DNA of 44,309 nt from Alphaproteobacteria bacterium (GTDB lineage Bacteria; Pseudomonadota; Alphaproteobacteria; Reyranellales; Reyranellaceae), in contig JAHBYP010000016.1 of the NCBI GenBank assembly GCA_019635875.1, forward strand, positions 1-44,309. The letters run 5' to 3'. A program made the position numbers and the translations under genes. This document shows, one piece after another, positions 24,674 to 33,568 of the stretch (positions are counted from its first letter, which is position 1; every line of letters starts with the position of its first letter). The notes beneath the pieces are model-generated. The model was given only the letters and a program-made list of their open reading frames with translations, had not been told where the DNA came from and did no database searches.

Positions 24674-25939
24674 ATGGCGCTTCTAGGTATCATCGCGGAC
24701 GATTTCACCGGCGCGACCGACATCGCCGGCATGCTGGTCAAGGGCGGCATGCGCACCGTCCAGACCATCGGCGTGCCGGCCGCCGACATGGCGCTCGACG
24801 ATGTCGATGGCATCGTCGTGGCGCTCAAGAGCCGCACCATCGCGCCGGCTGACGCCATCGCCCAATCGCTCGAAGCCCTTGCGGCGCTGCGGGCGCGTGG
24901 CTGCCGGCAGATCTTCTTCAAGTACTGCTCGACCTTCGATTCGACGGATCGCGGCAATATCGGCCCGGTGGCCGACGCCCTGCTCGACAGTCTCAACGAG
25001 TCCTTCACCATCTTTTGCCCGGCCTTCCCGGCCAATGGCCGCGCGATCTTCCTCGGCTACCTCTTCGTCGGCTCGGTGCTGCTGAGCGAATCGAGCATGC
25101 GCGACCATCCACTGACGCCGATGACCGATCCCAGCCTCGTGCGCGTCCTGCAGCGCCAGACCAGGCACAAGGTCGGCCTGATCGGCCTGCGCACGGTGCA
25201 GGCGGGCGCCGCCGCGATCCGCGAGGAGATCGAGGTACTCAAGGCCTCGGGCGTGCGCCACGCCGTCGTCGACGCCGGCACCGATCCCGACCTGATGACC
25301 ATCGGCGAGGCGATCGCCGATCTCGCGCTGGTCACCGGCGGTTCGGGCGTCGCCATGGGCCTGCCGGCGAATTTCCGCCGCGCCGGCCTGCTGCGCGAGG
25401 GCGCCGCCGACCAGCTGCCCAAAGTGGACGGCAAGGCCGCGATCGTCGCCGGCTCGTGCTCAGCCGCGACCCTGGGCCAGATCGCCACCTATCGCGGTGC
25501 CGGTGGCGCGGCGCTCGAGCTCGACACCGAGGCGATCTGCGACGGCCAGGACGTGGCGCAGCAGGCGCTCGACTGGGCCGGCAAACAGGCGGGCCCCGCC
25601 CTGCTCTACGCCAGCGCGCCGCCCGAGCGAGTCAAGGCGGTCCAGGCGCGCTATGGCGTCGAGGAGTCGAGCAAGCGCATCGAGGCGACGATGGCGGCCA
25701 TCGCCAGCGGCCTCGTCGCCGCCGGCGTGCGGCGCCTCGTGGTCGCCGGCGGCGAGACCTCGGGCGCCGTGGTGCAGGCGCTGGGCGCCCGCGCGCTGCG
25801 CATCGGGCCGGAGATCGATCCCGGCGTGCCGTGGACGGCGACGACGACCAAGTCAGGGGCGACCATCGCGCTGGCGCTGAAATCGGGCAATTTCGGCGCC
25901 GCCGATTTCTTCTCCAAGGCCTTCGCCAAGCTGCCGTGA
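24674..25939 (+). CDS. otnK: 3-oxo-tetronate 4-kinase (four-carbon acid sugar kinase, DUF1537)
   Basis: A 421-residue kinase of the former DUF1537 family. The N-terminal domain starts MALLGIIADDFTGATDIAG, the family signature. The C-terminal nucleotide-binding domain carries VAGSCSAATLGQI (about 258) and LVVAGGETSGAVVQALG (about 355-371). OtnK phosphorylates 3-oxo-tetronate made from L-threonate or D-erythronate. ATG 24674 has AAGGA five bases upstream, next to repeat C1. With the isomerase at 26043 and dehydrogenase at 26828 it forms three of the four enzymes of the characterised threonate pathway. Confidence 0.92.
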   Translation: MALLGIIADDFTGATDIAGMLVKGGMRTVQTIGVPAADMALDDVDGIVVALKSRTIAPADAIAQSLEALAALRARGCRQIFFKYCSTFDSTDRGNIGPVADALLDSLNESFTIFCPAFPANGRAIFLGYLFVGSVLLSESSMRDHPLTPMTDPSLVRVLQRQTRHKVGLIGLRTVQAGAAAIREEIEVLKASGVRHAVVDAGTDPDLMTIGEAIADLALVTGGSGVAMGLPANFRRAGLLREGAADQLPKVDGKAAIVAGSCSAATLGQIATYRGAGGAALELDTEAICDGQDVAQQALDWAGKQAGPALLYASAPPERVKAVQARYGVEESSKRIEATMAAIASGLVAAGVRRLVVAGGETSGAVVQALGARALRIGPEIDPGVPWTATTTKSGATIALALKSGNFGAADFFSKAFAKLP

Positions 25940-25946
25940 CCCGCTG

Positions 25947-26023
25947 TCATTCCGAGCGCAGCGAGGAATCTCCTCGAAACGAGGGCTTCGTTGCCGGGAG
26001 ATCCCTCGCTACGCTCGGGATGA
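25947..26023. repeat. Family A palindromic repeat, copy A4
   Basis: Arms at 25947-25970 and 26000-26023 around a 29-base loop. It begins seven bases after the otnK stop and ends 20 bases before the otnI start, filling the operon gap. Confidence 0.9.
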
Positions 26024-26042
26024 CGGAAAAGATGGAAACGCC

Positions 26043-26831
26043 ATGCCGCTGAAACTCGCCGCCAACCTGTCCTGGCTTTACCAGGACATCGGATTCATGG
26101 AGCGCTTCGCCGCCGCCGCCGCTCACGGCTTCAAGGCGGTGGAGTTCCTGTTCCCCTACGACTTCCCCGCCGCCGACATCGCCGCCCGGCTGAAGCAGCA
26201 CAAGCTCACCCAGGCACTGTTCAACCTGCCGCCGGGCGACTGGAGCAAGGGCGAGCGCGGGCTGGCGGCGCTGCCCGGCCGTGAAGCCGACTTCAAGGCC
26301 GCGCTGGAGACGGCGATGGGCTACGCCGCGACGCTCGACTGTGCGCGCGTGCACGTGATGTCGGGGCTGATCACGCCGGGCGCCGATCTCTCGGCGATGC
26401 GCCGCACCTATGTCGACAACCTCAAGCGCGCCGCCGAGCGCGCGGCGAAGGACGGCCGCGATGTGGTGATCGAGCCGATCAACCGGCGCGACATCCCCGG
26501 CTACTTCCTCAACACCACGACCGAGGGCGCCACCATCATCGCCGAGATCGGCGCGCCCAACCTCAAGCTGCAGTTCGACCTCTATCACTGCCAGGTCACC
26601 GAGGGCGACCTGGTGCGCCGCGCCGAGAAGCTCTTCGCGCAGATCGGCCACGTGCAGATCGCCGGCAATCCCGATCGCAACGAGCCCGATGTCGGCGAGG
26701 CCAATCACCTCCATGTCCTCGAGGTGCTCGATCGCCTCGGCTACGCCGGCTATGTCGGCCTCGAGTACAAGCCCCGGACCACCACGGCCGCCGGCCTCGG
26801 CTGGGCCAGGCCCTACGGCATCAGCGCATGA
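26043..26831 (+). CDS. otnI: 2-oxo-tetronate isomerase / hydroxypyruvate isomerase family
   Basis: A 262-residue TIM-barrel sugar isomerase of the Hyi/OtnI family. Characteristic segments are LKLAANLSWLYQDIGFMERF, FKAVEFLFPYDFP, ALFNLPPGDWSKGERGLAALPG, VVIEPINRRDIPGYFLN and LQFDLYHCQ, with the metal-site acids Glu in IEPIN and Asp in QFDLYH, and GLEYKP near the end. The classical annotation is hydroxypyruvate isomerase. Next to otnK and ltnD the OtnI role (2-oxo-tetronate to 3-oxo-tetronate) is more likely. It overlaps the dehydrogenase start by four bases (ATGA), implying coupled translation. Confidence 0.9.
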   Translation: MPLKLAANLSWLYQDIGFMERFAAAAAHGFKAVEFLFPYDFPAADIAARLKQHKLTQALFNLPPGDWSKGERGLAALPGREADFKAALETAMGYAATLDCARVHVMSGLITPGADLSAMRRTYVDNLKRAAERAAKDGRDVVIEPINRRDIPGYFLNTTTEGATIIAEIGAPNLKLQFDLYHCQVTEGDLVRRAEKLFAQIGHVQIAGNPDRNEPDVGEANHLHVLEVLDRLGYAGYVGLEYKPRTTTAAGLGWARPYGISA

Positions 26832-27748
26832 GCACCAACACCTTGAACGTCGCCATCGTCGGCCTCGGCTCGATGGGCATGGGCATGGCGCGCAACATGC
26901 TCGACAAGGGCCACCGCGTGGTCGGCGTCGACATGAACCCGGCTGCGCGCGACAGTCTCGTCGCGGCCGGCGGCGCGATCGCCGACTCGCCGAAGGACGC
27001 CGCCGCCAAGGCCGATGCGCTGGTCATCGTCGTGGTCAACGCGGCCCAGGTCGAGGCGGTGCTGTTCGGCGAGGGAGGCGCAGTCGGCTCGTTGCCCAGA
27101 GGCGCCGTGGTCATGCAATGCGCCACCGTGCCGGCGGGCTTCAGCAGGAGCCTCGGCGAGCGGCTGGCGCAGGCGGGTCATCCCCTGCTCGACGCGCCGA
27201 TGTCCGGCGGTGCGGCGCGCGCCGCCGACGGGCAGCTCACCATCATGTCCTCGGGCACGGCCGATGCCTATGCCCGCGCCGAGCCGATCCTCGACGCCGT
27301 GGCCGGCAAGGTCTACCGTCTGGGCGATGCGCCCGGCATCGGTTCACTGGTCAAGACGGTGAACCAGCTGCTGGCCGGCGTGCACATCGCGGCCACCGCC
27401 GAGGCCATTGCGCTCGGTACCAAGGCCGGCGCCGATCCGCGCGCGCTCTACGACGTTATCACAAACAGCGCCGGCAATTCCTGGATGTTCGCCAACCGCG
27501 CGCCGCACATGATCGAGGGTGACTACACGCCGCTCTCGGCGGTCGACATCTTCGTCAAGGATCTCGGCCTGGTGCTCGACACCGGCCGCGACGTCAAGCA
27601 GGCGCTGCCGCTGGCGGCGACGGCGCACCAGCTGTTCCTGATGGCCTCGGCCGCCGGCTGGGGCCGCCTCGACGACGCCGCGGTGGTCAAGCTCTACGAG
27701 CAGATGGGCGGCTTCAGCGTCGCCGAGCGGGCGAAGAAGCCGTCATGA
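26828..27748 (+). CDS. ltnD: L-threonate dehydrogenase-type 3-hydroxyacid dehydrogenase
   Basis: A 306-residue beta-hydroxyacid dehydrogenase. The Rossmann motif is VGLGSMGMGMARNML (about 11-25). The substrate loop DAPMSGGAARAADGQL and the catalytic Lys in GSLVKTVNQLLAG (about 176-180) are intact, and the long C-terminal helical dimer domain is present. The family includes tartronate semialdehyde reductase (GlxR/GarR) and LtnD. VVVNAAQVEAVLFG and VNQLLAGVHIAATAEA, with otnK and otnI adjacent, favour LtnD. GlxR is the main alternative, given ttuD and glcDEF nearby. Its start overlaps the isomerase stop by four bases. Confidence 0.85.
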   Translation: MSTNTLNVAIVGLGSMGMGMARNMLDKGHRVVGVDMNPAARDSLVAAGGAIADSPKDAAAKADALVIVVVNAAQVEAVLFGEGGAVGSLPRGAVVMQCATVPAGFSRSLGERLAQAGHPLLDAPMSGGAARAADGQLTIMSSGTADAYARAEPILDAVAGKVYRLGDAPGIGSLVKTVNQLLAGVHIAATAEAIALGTKAGADPRALYDVITNSAGNSWMFANRAPHMIEGDYTPLSAVDIFVKDLGLVLDTGRDVKQALPLAATAHQLFLMASAAGWGRLDDAAVVKLYEQMGGFSVAERAKKPS

Positions 27749-27750
27749 TT

Positions 27751-27903
27751 CCTTCTCCCCGCGAAGGCGGGGAGAAGGTGCCCGAAGGGCGGATGAGGGG
27801 CTTCGAGGCGGTGCAACAGGCATTGCGGATGCTGACAGGCCATGAAGCCCCTCATCCGCGTCGCTGCGCTCGGCACCTTCTCCCCGCCTTCGCGGGGAGA
27901 AGG
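27751..27903. repeat. Family B long composite palindrome, copy B2
   Basis: A 153-base inverted repeat beginning two bases after the ltnD stop. Outer hairpins are nearly identical to B1 while the inner loop differs. It separates ltnD from pyruvate kinase. Confidence 0.93.
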
Positions 27904-27975
27904 AGGGAAAGTCATCATTCCGTCGCGATCCGCGGGATGGTTCGCGCTACACTGCGGGCAAAGGACGCCCCCTGA

Positions 27976-29388
27976 ATGCATCGCAGCCGCAGCACCAAGA
28001 TCGTCGCCACGCTGGGTCCCGCCACCTCGACCGAGGAGCGCATCCGGGCCATCTTCGCCGCCGGCGTCGATGTCTTCCGACTGAACTTCAGCCACGGCAC
28101 GGTCGAGGACCACAAGGCCCGCGTCGACATCATCCGCGCGCTGGAGAGCGAGTTCGGCCGGCCAATCGGCATCCTGGCCGACCTGCAGGGCCCGAAGATT
28201 CGAGTCGGCACCTTCGCCGGCGATCGCGTGCACCTGAAGGCCGGCCACGCCTTCCGGCTCGACATGACCAGGGAGCCGGGCACCGCGAAGCGCGCGCCGC
28301 TGCCGCATCCCGAGATCTTCCAGGCGATCCGCGTCGGCAGCACCCTGCTGATCGACGACGGCCGCATTCGCCTGCGGGTAAAGAAGCACACCGAGGATAC
28401 GATCGACACCGAGGTCGAGGTCGGCGGTGACGTATCGAACCGCAAGGGCGTCAACGTCCCCGACGTGCTGCTGCCGCTCTCGCCGCTGACCAACAAGGAC
28501 CGCCGCGACCTCGACTCGGCGCTGGAGCTGGGCGTCGACTGGGTGGCGCTGTCCTTCGTGCAGCGCGCCGACGACATCGCCGAATTGCGCAAGCTGGTGG
28601 GCGACCGCGCCGCGGTCATGGCCAAGATGGAGAAGCCCGGCGCCATCGAACACCTGGACGACATCCTGGCGATCACCGACGGGCTGATGGTGGCGCGCGG
28701 CGATCTCGGCGTCGAGCTGCCGCCGGAGGACGTGCCGCCGATCCAGAAGATGATGCTGCGCGCCGCGCGCGAGCTCGGCAAGCCGGTGATCGTCGCCACG
28801 CAGATGCTCGACTCGATGGTGCATTCGCCGACGCCCACCCGCGCCGAGGCCTCCGATGTCGCCACCGCGGTCTACGACGGCGCCGACGCGGTGATGCTGA
28901 GCGCCGAGTCGGCCTCGGGCAACTACCCGGTCGAGGCGGTGCAGATGATGAACCGCATCCTCGCCCGCGTTGAACGCGATCCGGTCTACCGCGAGATCAA
29001 CGATTCCAGCCGCCACGAGCCGGATCCGACCGCGGCCGACGCCATCAGCGCCGCCGCGCGGCAATGCGCGCACACGCTCTCTGCCGCCGCCATCGTCACC
29101 TATACGACGTCGGGCTCGACCACCCTGCGCGCGGCGCGCGAGCGGCCCGACGTGCCGATTCTCTGCCTGACGCCGAGGATGGCCACGGCGCGGCGCATGG
29201 CGCTGGTCTGGGGCGTGCACGCCGCCTTCGCCGAGGACGCGCACAATTTCGCCGACATGGTCCAGCGCGCCCGCGTCATGGCGCTGCAGGAGGAGCTGGC
29301 CAAGCCCGACGACCGGCTGGTGATCACCGCCGGCGTGCCCTTCGGCACGCCCGGCGCCACGAACATTCTCCGGATCGCGCGGGCGTGA
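27976..29388 (+). CDS. pyk: Pyruvate kinase (TtuE-like)
   Basis: A 470-residue class II-like pyruvate kinase converting phosphoenolpyruvate and ADP to pyruvate and ATP. TKIVATLGPATS opens the barrel and FRLNFSHG follows at about 34-41. The catalytic Lys region is AKMEKPGAIEHLDDIL, with GDLGVELP and KPVIVATQMLDSM with the RAEASDVATAV block. The effector-like C-domain contains VTYTTSGSTTLRAARERP. A pyruvate kinase beside a ttuD-type glycerate kinase matches the ttuC-ttuD-ttuE tartrate arrangement, suggesting a pathway-dedicated isozyme. Repeats B2 upstream and A5 downstream bracket it. The start lacks a strong SD. Confidence 0.93.
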   Translation: MHRSRSTKIVATLGPATSTEERIRAIFAAGVDVFRLNFSHGTVEDHKARVDIIRALESEFGRPIGILADLQGPKIRVGTFAGDRVHLKAGHAFRLDMTREPGTAKRAPLPHPEIFQAIRVGSTLLIDDGRIRLRVKKHTEDTIDTEVEVGGDVSNRKGVNVPDVLLPLSPLTNKDRRDLDSALELGVDWVALSFVQRADDIAELRKLVGDRAAVMAKMEKPGAIEHLDDILAITDGLMVARGDLGVELPPEDVPPIQKMMLRAARELGKPVIVATQMLDSMVHSPTPTRAEASDVATAVYDGADAVMLSAESASGNYPVEAVQMMNRILARVERDPVYREINDSSRHEPDPTAADAISAAARQCAHTLSAAAIVTYTTSGSTTLRAARERPDVPILCLTPRMATARRMALVWGVHAAFAEDAHNFADMVQRARVMALQEELAKPDDRLVITAGVPFGTPGATNILRIARA

Positions 29389-29397
29389 CGGCCCGCC

Positions 29398-29500
29398 CGT
29401 CGTCCTGAGCGCAGCGAAGGACCTTGCGGTGGCGCGAGCAGACACGACGCCAGCGTGTGACCGCGATACCGCGAGGTCCTTCGCTGCGCTCAGGACGACG
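29398..29500. repeat. Family A diverged palindromic repeat, copy A5
   Basis: Arms GTCGTCCTGAGCGCAGCGAA (29398 onward) and its complement (29474-29500) enclose a 50-base loop. CCTGAGCG replaces the usual CCCGAGCG. It lies between convergent pyruvate kinase and PaaK-like genes and contains the latter's stop codon (29490-29492). Confidence 0.88.
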
Positions 29501-30785
29501 GACGATTTCGCCGATCAATGACGCGCCTGGCCTTGCCGATCGAGCGCTCGACGGTGCCGAGCGCGGCGATCTCGACGCCTGCGGTAACGCCGCACATCGC
29601 CTTGACGCGCGCCGACAGCGCGGCGGCCACGTCGGCGCGGCGGTCCTCGCCCAGTGTTGCGCGCGCCTCGACGACGATCTTCAGCGCATCGAGCGGGCCC
29701 TCGCGCGACAGCTCCAGCACGTAGTGCGGCGACAGCGCCGGCTCGCGCAGGATCTGCTCCTCGACCTGGCTGGGGAAGAGATTGACGCCGCGCACGATCA
29801 GCATGTCGTCGCTGCGCCCGGTGATGCGCGCCATGCGGCGCATGCTGGTGATGGTGCCGGGCAACAGCCGCGTCAGGTCGCGCGTACGGTAGCGCACCAC
29901 CGGCAGCGCCTGCTTGCTGAGCGAGGTGAAGACCAGCTCGCCGATCTCGCCCTCGTTCACCGGCAGGCCGGTGTCGGGATCGACGATCTCCGGCAGGAAA
30001 TGGTCCTCCCAGATCGTCGGCCCGTCCTTGCTGTCGCGGAACTCCTGGGCGACGCCGGGGCCCATGATCTCGGAAATGCCGTAGATGTCGACGGCGTCGA
30101 TGCCGGTGCGCCGCTCGATCTCGGCGCGCATGCCCTCGGTCCACGGCTCGGCGCCGTGGATGCCGATGCGCAGCGCCGTGTCGCGCACGTCGATGCCCTG
30201 GCGCTCGAACTCATCGGCCAGCGCCAGCATGTAGGACGGCGTCACCATGATTACGCGCGCGCCGAACTCGGCGATCAGCTGCACCTGGCGCTCTGAGTTG
30301 CCGCCCGACATCGGCACCGCCGTGCAGCCCAGCCGCTCCGCCCCGTAATGCGCGCCCAGCCCGCCGGTGAACAGGCCGTAGCCATAGGCGACATGCACGA
30401 CGTCGCCCGGCCGCCCGCCGCCGGCCCAGATCGAGCGCGCCATCAGGTCGGACCAGGTGTCGATGTCCTCGGCGGTGTAGCCGACCACGGTGGGCCGTCC
30501 CGTCGTGCCGCTCGAGGCATGCACGCGCACGCAGCGTTCGCGCGGCACGGCGAGCATGCCGTAGGGATAGTTGTCGCGCAGGTCGCCCTTGGCGGTGAAC
30601 GGGAAGCGCGCGAGATCGGCGAGCGACTTCAGGTCCGAGGGATGCACGCCGACCGCCGCGCACTTGGCGCGATAGGGCGCCTGGTTGGCGTATGCGTGCG
30701 CGAGCGTCGCCTTCAGGCGCTGAAGCTGCAGCGCTTCCAGCGCGTCCCGCGAGAGGCGCGTCTCGGGAAACGGAGTCATCGTCAT
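29490..30785 (-). CDS. paaK: Phenylacetate-CoA ligase-family AMP-forming enzyme
   Basis: A 431-residue adenylate-forming ligase of the PaaK type, activating phenylacetate or a similar aryl acid to its CoA thioester. The P-loop ASSGTTGRPT is at 90-99. Later landmarks are YGISEIMGPGVAQEF, ELVFTSLSKQALPVVRYRTRDLT and the C-terminal hinge ARITGRSDDMLIVRGVNLFP. The start at 30785 overlaps the stop of the DUF2339 gene by four bases. The last few codons and the stop lie in palindromic repeat A5, so the very C-terminus may be repeat-derived. No paa ring-oxidation genes are here; substrate specificity is uncertain. Indolepyruvate oxidoreductase at 7833 is a possible metabolic partner. Confidence 0.9.
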   Translation of the reverse strand: MTMTPFPETRLSRDALEALQLQRLKATLAHAYANQAPYRAKCAAVGVHPSDLKSLADLARFPFTAKGDLRDNYPYGMLAVPRERCVRVHASSGTTGRPTVVGYTAEDIDTWSDLMARSIWAGGGRPGDVVHVAYGYGLFTGGLGAHYGAERLGCTAVPMSGGNSERQVQLIAEFGARVIMVTPSYMLALADEFERQGIDVRDTALRIGIHGAEPWTEGMRAEIERRTGIDAVDIYGISEIMGPGVAQEFRDSKDGPTIWEDHFLPEIVDPDTGLPVNEGEIGELVFTSLSKQALPVVRYRTRDLTRLLPGTITSMRRMARITGRSDDMLIVRGVNLFPSQVEEQILREPALSPHYVLELSREGPLDALKIVVEARATLGEDRRADVAAALSARVKAMCGVTAGVEIAALGTVERSIGKARRVIDRRNRPSS

Positions 30786-33511
30786 GGCGTCGTCGGCGCC
30801 GGCGGCGGCTCGGGCGGCGCCAGCTCGGGCCGTTCGTCGGCGGCGAAGACGAAGCGGCGATAGGCGTAGCCCAGCCCGACCAGCGCCGCGCCCAGGCCGA
30901 GGAAGGACAGCACGCGCAGCAGCCCCTGCAGGCCCGACATGTCGATCAGGAACACCTTGGCCACCACCAGCAGCACCATGATCATGCCGGCGTGGCGCAG
31001 TGCCGGCACGTGGCGCCACATGCCGATCGCCAGCAGCCCCAGGCCGAACACCAGCCAGGCCGCGGAATAGGTGTAGAGCTCGACGCCCTCGGCGTCGAAC
31101 GGATCGCCGGCGAACACCGGATCGAAGACGTGGCGCACCTCCAGCGTCACCCAGGCGAAGGCGAGGATCATCGCGGTGATCGCCGCGATGGCAACGGCGC
31201 GCGTCTCGTTGGCCTGGCGCGCCATGCGCAGGGCCAGCGCCGCCAGCAGCGCCGGCAGCAGGTAGCCGACCAGCAGGCCGTTGAAGAGCGGCGTGGTGCC
31301 GACGCGCACCGACTCGGCGATCGGGTTCATCGCCAGGCTCTGCACGAGGATCGCCAGCGCCGCGCTCAGCGCGCCGACGATGCGCCAGGCCATCAGCGCG
31401 ACCTGCGAGCCCGTCCTGCGCGCCACGTGCAGCGCGACCAGCGCGAAGCCGCCCCAGGCCAGCACCAGGGTGGCGCGCTCGTAGAATGTCGTGCCCGCGG
31501 CCGACAGGCCGGATGGCTGGAAGATGCTGCGCACCTCGAGGGTCAGCAGCACGAAGCCCAGCAGCACGGTCGAGGCCTTGACCATCTCCGACAGCGGATC
31601 CTGGCGCACCGCCGAGAGGAAGCGCCCGCCGAGCCAGAAGGCGACGATGGTCAGGCCATAGGCCCACAGGATCCAGTTGAGGAACGGGATGCCGCCCAGC
31701 GGGTAGTCGAGCAGGTAGGGATTGAGCACGAAGCGCACCATGACCGTGCCGAGCAGCGGCCAGCACAGCCAGCGCAGGCTCAGCACGTCGAGCTTCCAGC
31801 CGATCCAGGCGATGGCGGTGAGCTGGAAGGCGTAGGCGACGGTGATCCATTCGCGCCGCAGCTCCAGCGGGATCGCCGCGGCGACGAAGAACGTCACGCC
31901 GGCGGCCATCACGCCCAGCGCTTCGGTGGCGCCCGGCATGCTGCCGCGCCAGCGCGCCAGCCGGTCGGCGGCGGCGAGGAATGGCAGCGCCAGGCCGAGG
32001 CTGAGCAGCGACCACGGCATCGCCGGGAACTTGCCGCGCAAGGTGTACCAGCCGAGCAGGAAGTGCAGCAGCGTGGCGCCCACCGTGACGCCGGCCCAGA
32101 AGCCCGGGCGGCCGGCGTTCCACATGAGCGCGAAGGCGGCGATGGCGAAGCCGCCGCCCATGACCAGCAGGGTCGGGCCGAAGGCGTCGACCTCCTCCGC
32201 GGTCGGGCCGCCCCAGAAATGCACGAACCACCAGATGGCGAGCGCCGACAGCGACAGGAGCGGCGGCAGGCCGGCGAGGTACTGGAAGCGCGGCACGTAG
32301 CGCGCCAGGGCATAGATGCCCGCGCCGTAGAGGCCCAGGCACAGCCAGCCGGCGGTGCGCAGCGGATCGCCGACGGCGATGCCGACCAGCAGCCCGCCGG
32401 TGATCAGGGTGGCGGCCCAGACCTGCCCAACGACGTGATCGGTGGGCTGTCCCTGCTCGCGCACGCGTTGCCAGGTCGCCCAGACGAAGAGCGCGGCGAC
32501 GCCGACCAGGAACAGGCCGACCCAGATCTGCCCATCGGCGCCGTAGCGCACGGGATCGTCTGCGCGCAGCACCATCCAGAACAGGCTCCACAGGCTGGTG
32601 CCGGCGAGCACGCCCCAGCCCAGCACCCACCAGCCGCGATGGCGGATCACCGCCAGGGTGCCGGCGGCGGTGGCCAGCAGGTAGCCGAACAGCGCGAGGA
32701 TGTTGGGCGTCTCGCCGCCGATCACCAGCGGCGAGACGAAGCCGCCGACGAAGGCGAGTACCGCGACAAAGATGCCGTGGCGTAGCGACAGCACGATGCA
32801 GCCCGCCGTCAGCGCCAGGGCCAGCACGCCACCCATGAAGCGCGGCACCATCTCGTAGAGCGCCACGGCGGAGAACAGCGCGCCGTAGAGCGCGGCGGCG
32901 CCGGCGGCGGTCAGCGCCTGGGCGACGCGATCGTCGCGTCCGCGCAGGCGGTCGCCGCCGACGATCAGCCCGGCGCCGAACAGCGCCGCGAGGATCACGC
33001 GCACCGTCGGCGAGAGATAGCCCTGCTCGATCGAGTAGCGCACCAGGAAGATCGCCGCGAGCGCCAGCACGACGCCGCCGCCCCAGACGAAGGCGCGCGC
33101 GCCCAGCCACTGCTCGAGGCTCGGCGCCGGCTTGCGCGCGACGGAAGCCGCCGGCACAGGGCCCGGCGTCAGCAGCGGCGGCAGCGAGTCGGCTGCCGGC
33201 GCGACCAGCGGTGGCGCGGGCTGCCAGGACGGCGGTGCCGGCGGCGGCGCTGCCGCCGCCGGCGCGATCGCCGGCGGCAGGTCATCCTGCGGCGGTGCCG
33301 GCGTCGCCGGCGGCGCCTCGGCCTGCGGCTCGACCGCCGGCCTCGGCCCGCGCTGGGCGAGCTCGGCGCGCAGCTCGCGGATCTGGCCCTGCAGCGCCTC
33401 GATCGAGCGCCGCGTCTCGCCGCTGCGCAGGAAGGCGATCAGCGCCATGACCGGCGTGCCGAGCGCGACGACGCCAACGATCAGGACGAGGAGGATCCAG
33501 AGGCCGTCCAT
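30782..33511 (-). CDS. DUF2339 large multi-pass membrane protein
   Basis: A 909-residue inner-membrane protein of unknown function. An N-terminal transmembrane segment (LWILLVLIVGVVALGTPV) is followed by a short coiled coil (RRSIEALQGQIRELRAELAQ), then a Pro/Ala-rich linker (about 57-130). About two dozen or more closely spaced hydrophobic segments from roughly residue 140 to the end match DUF2339. No enzymatic motif is visible. Start ATG 33511 lies just upstream of a short family C hairpin. It overlaps paaK by four bases and is 57 bases downstream of the amidohydrolase gene. Confidence 0.88.
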   Translation of the reverse strand: MDGLWILLVLIVGVVALGTPVMALIAFLRSGETRRSIEALQGQIRELRAELAQRGPRPAVEPQAEAPPATPAPPQDDLPPAIAPAAAAPPPAPPSWQPAPPLVAPAADSLPPLLTPGPVPAASVARKPAPSLEQWLGARAFVWGGGVVLALAAIFLVRYSIEQGYLSPTVRVILAALFGAGLIVGGDRLRGRDDRVAQALTAAGAAALYGALFSAVALYEMVPRFMGGVLALALTAGCIVLSLRHGIFVAVLAFVGGFVSPLVIGGETPNILALFGYLLATAAGTLAVIRHRGWWVLGWGVLAGTSLWSLFWMVLRADDPVRYGADGQIWVGLFLVGVAALFVWATWQRVREQGQPTDHVVGQVWAATLITGGLLVGIAVGDPLRTAGWLCLGLYGAGIYALARYVPRFQYLAGLPPLLSLSALAIWWFVHFWGGPTAEEVDAFGPTLLVMGGGFAIAAFALMWNAGRPGFWAGVTVGATLLHFLLGWYTLRGKFPAMPWSLLSLGLALPFLAAADRLARWRGSMPGATEALGVMAAGVTFFVAAAIPLELRREWITVAYAFQLTAIAWIGWKLDVLSLRWLCWPLLGTVMVRFVLNPYLLDYPLGGIPFLNWILWAYGLTIVAFWLGGRFLSAVRQDPLSEMVKASTVLLGFVLLTLEVRSIFQPSGLSAAGTTFYERATLVLAWGGFALVALHVARRTGSQVALMAWRIVGALSAALAILVQSLAMNPIAESVRVGTTPLFNGLLVGYLLPALLAALALRMARQANETRAVAIAAITAMILAFAWVTLEVRHVFDPVFAGDPFDAEGVELYTYSAAWLVFGLGLLAIGMWRHVPALRHAGMIMVLLVVAKVFLIDMSGLQGLLRVLSFLGLGAALVGLGYAYRRFVFAADERPELAPPEPPPAPTTP

Positions 33512-33523
33512 GGGAACGCTCTA

Positions 33524-33544
33524 CCTTCCCCCTCCGGGGGAAGG
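33524..33544. repeat. Family C hairpin, solitary short copy (C4)
   Basis: CCTTCCCCCTCCGGGGGAAGG is a single perfect end hairpin of family C, without its partner arm. It lies between the amidohydrolase stop and the DUF2339 start. Confidence 0.8.
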
Positions 33545-33568
33545 AAGAGTTGCGCATGCGCGACATCC

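Noticed and set aside
29490..33110. One 1206-codon fusion of a membrane protein region and PaaK
   Set aside because: The upstream part is out of frame with the recognisable DUF2339 protein, and PaaK has its own start with an ATGA overlap.
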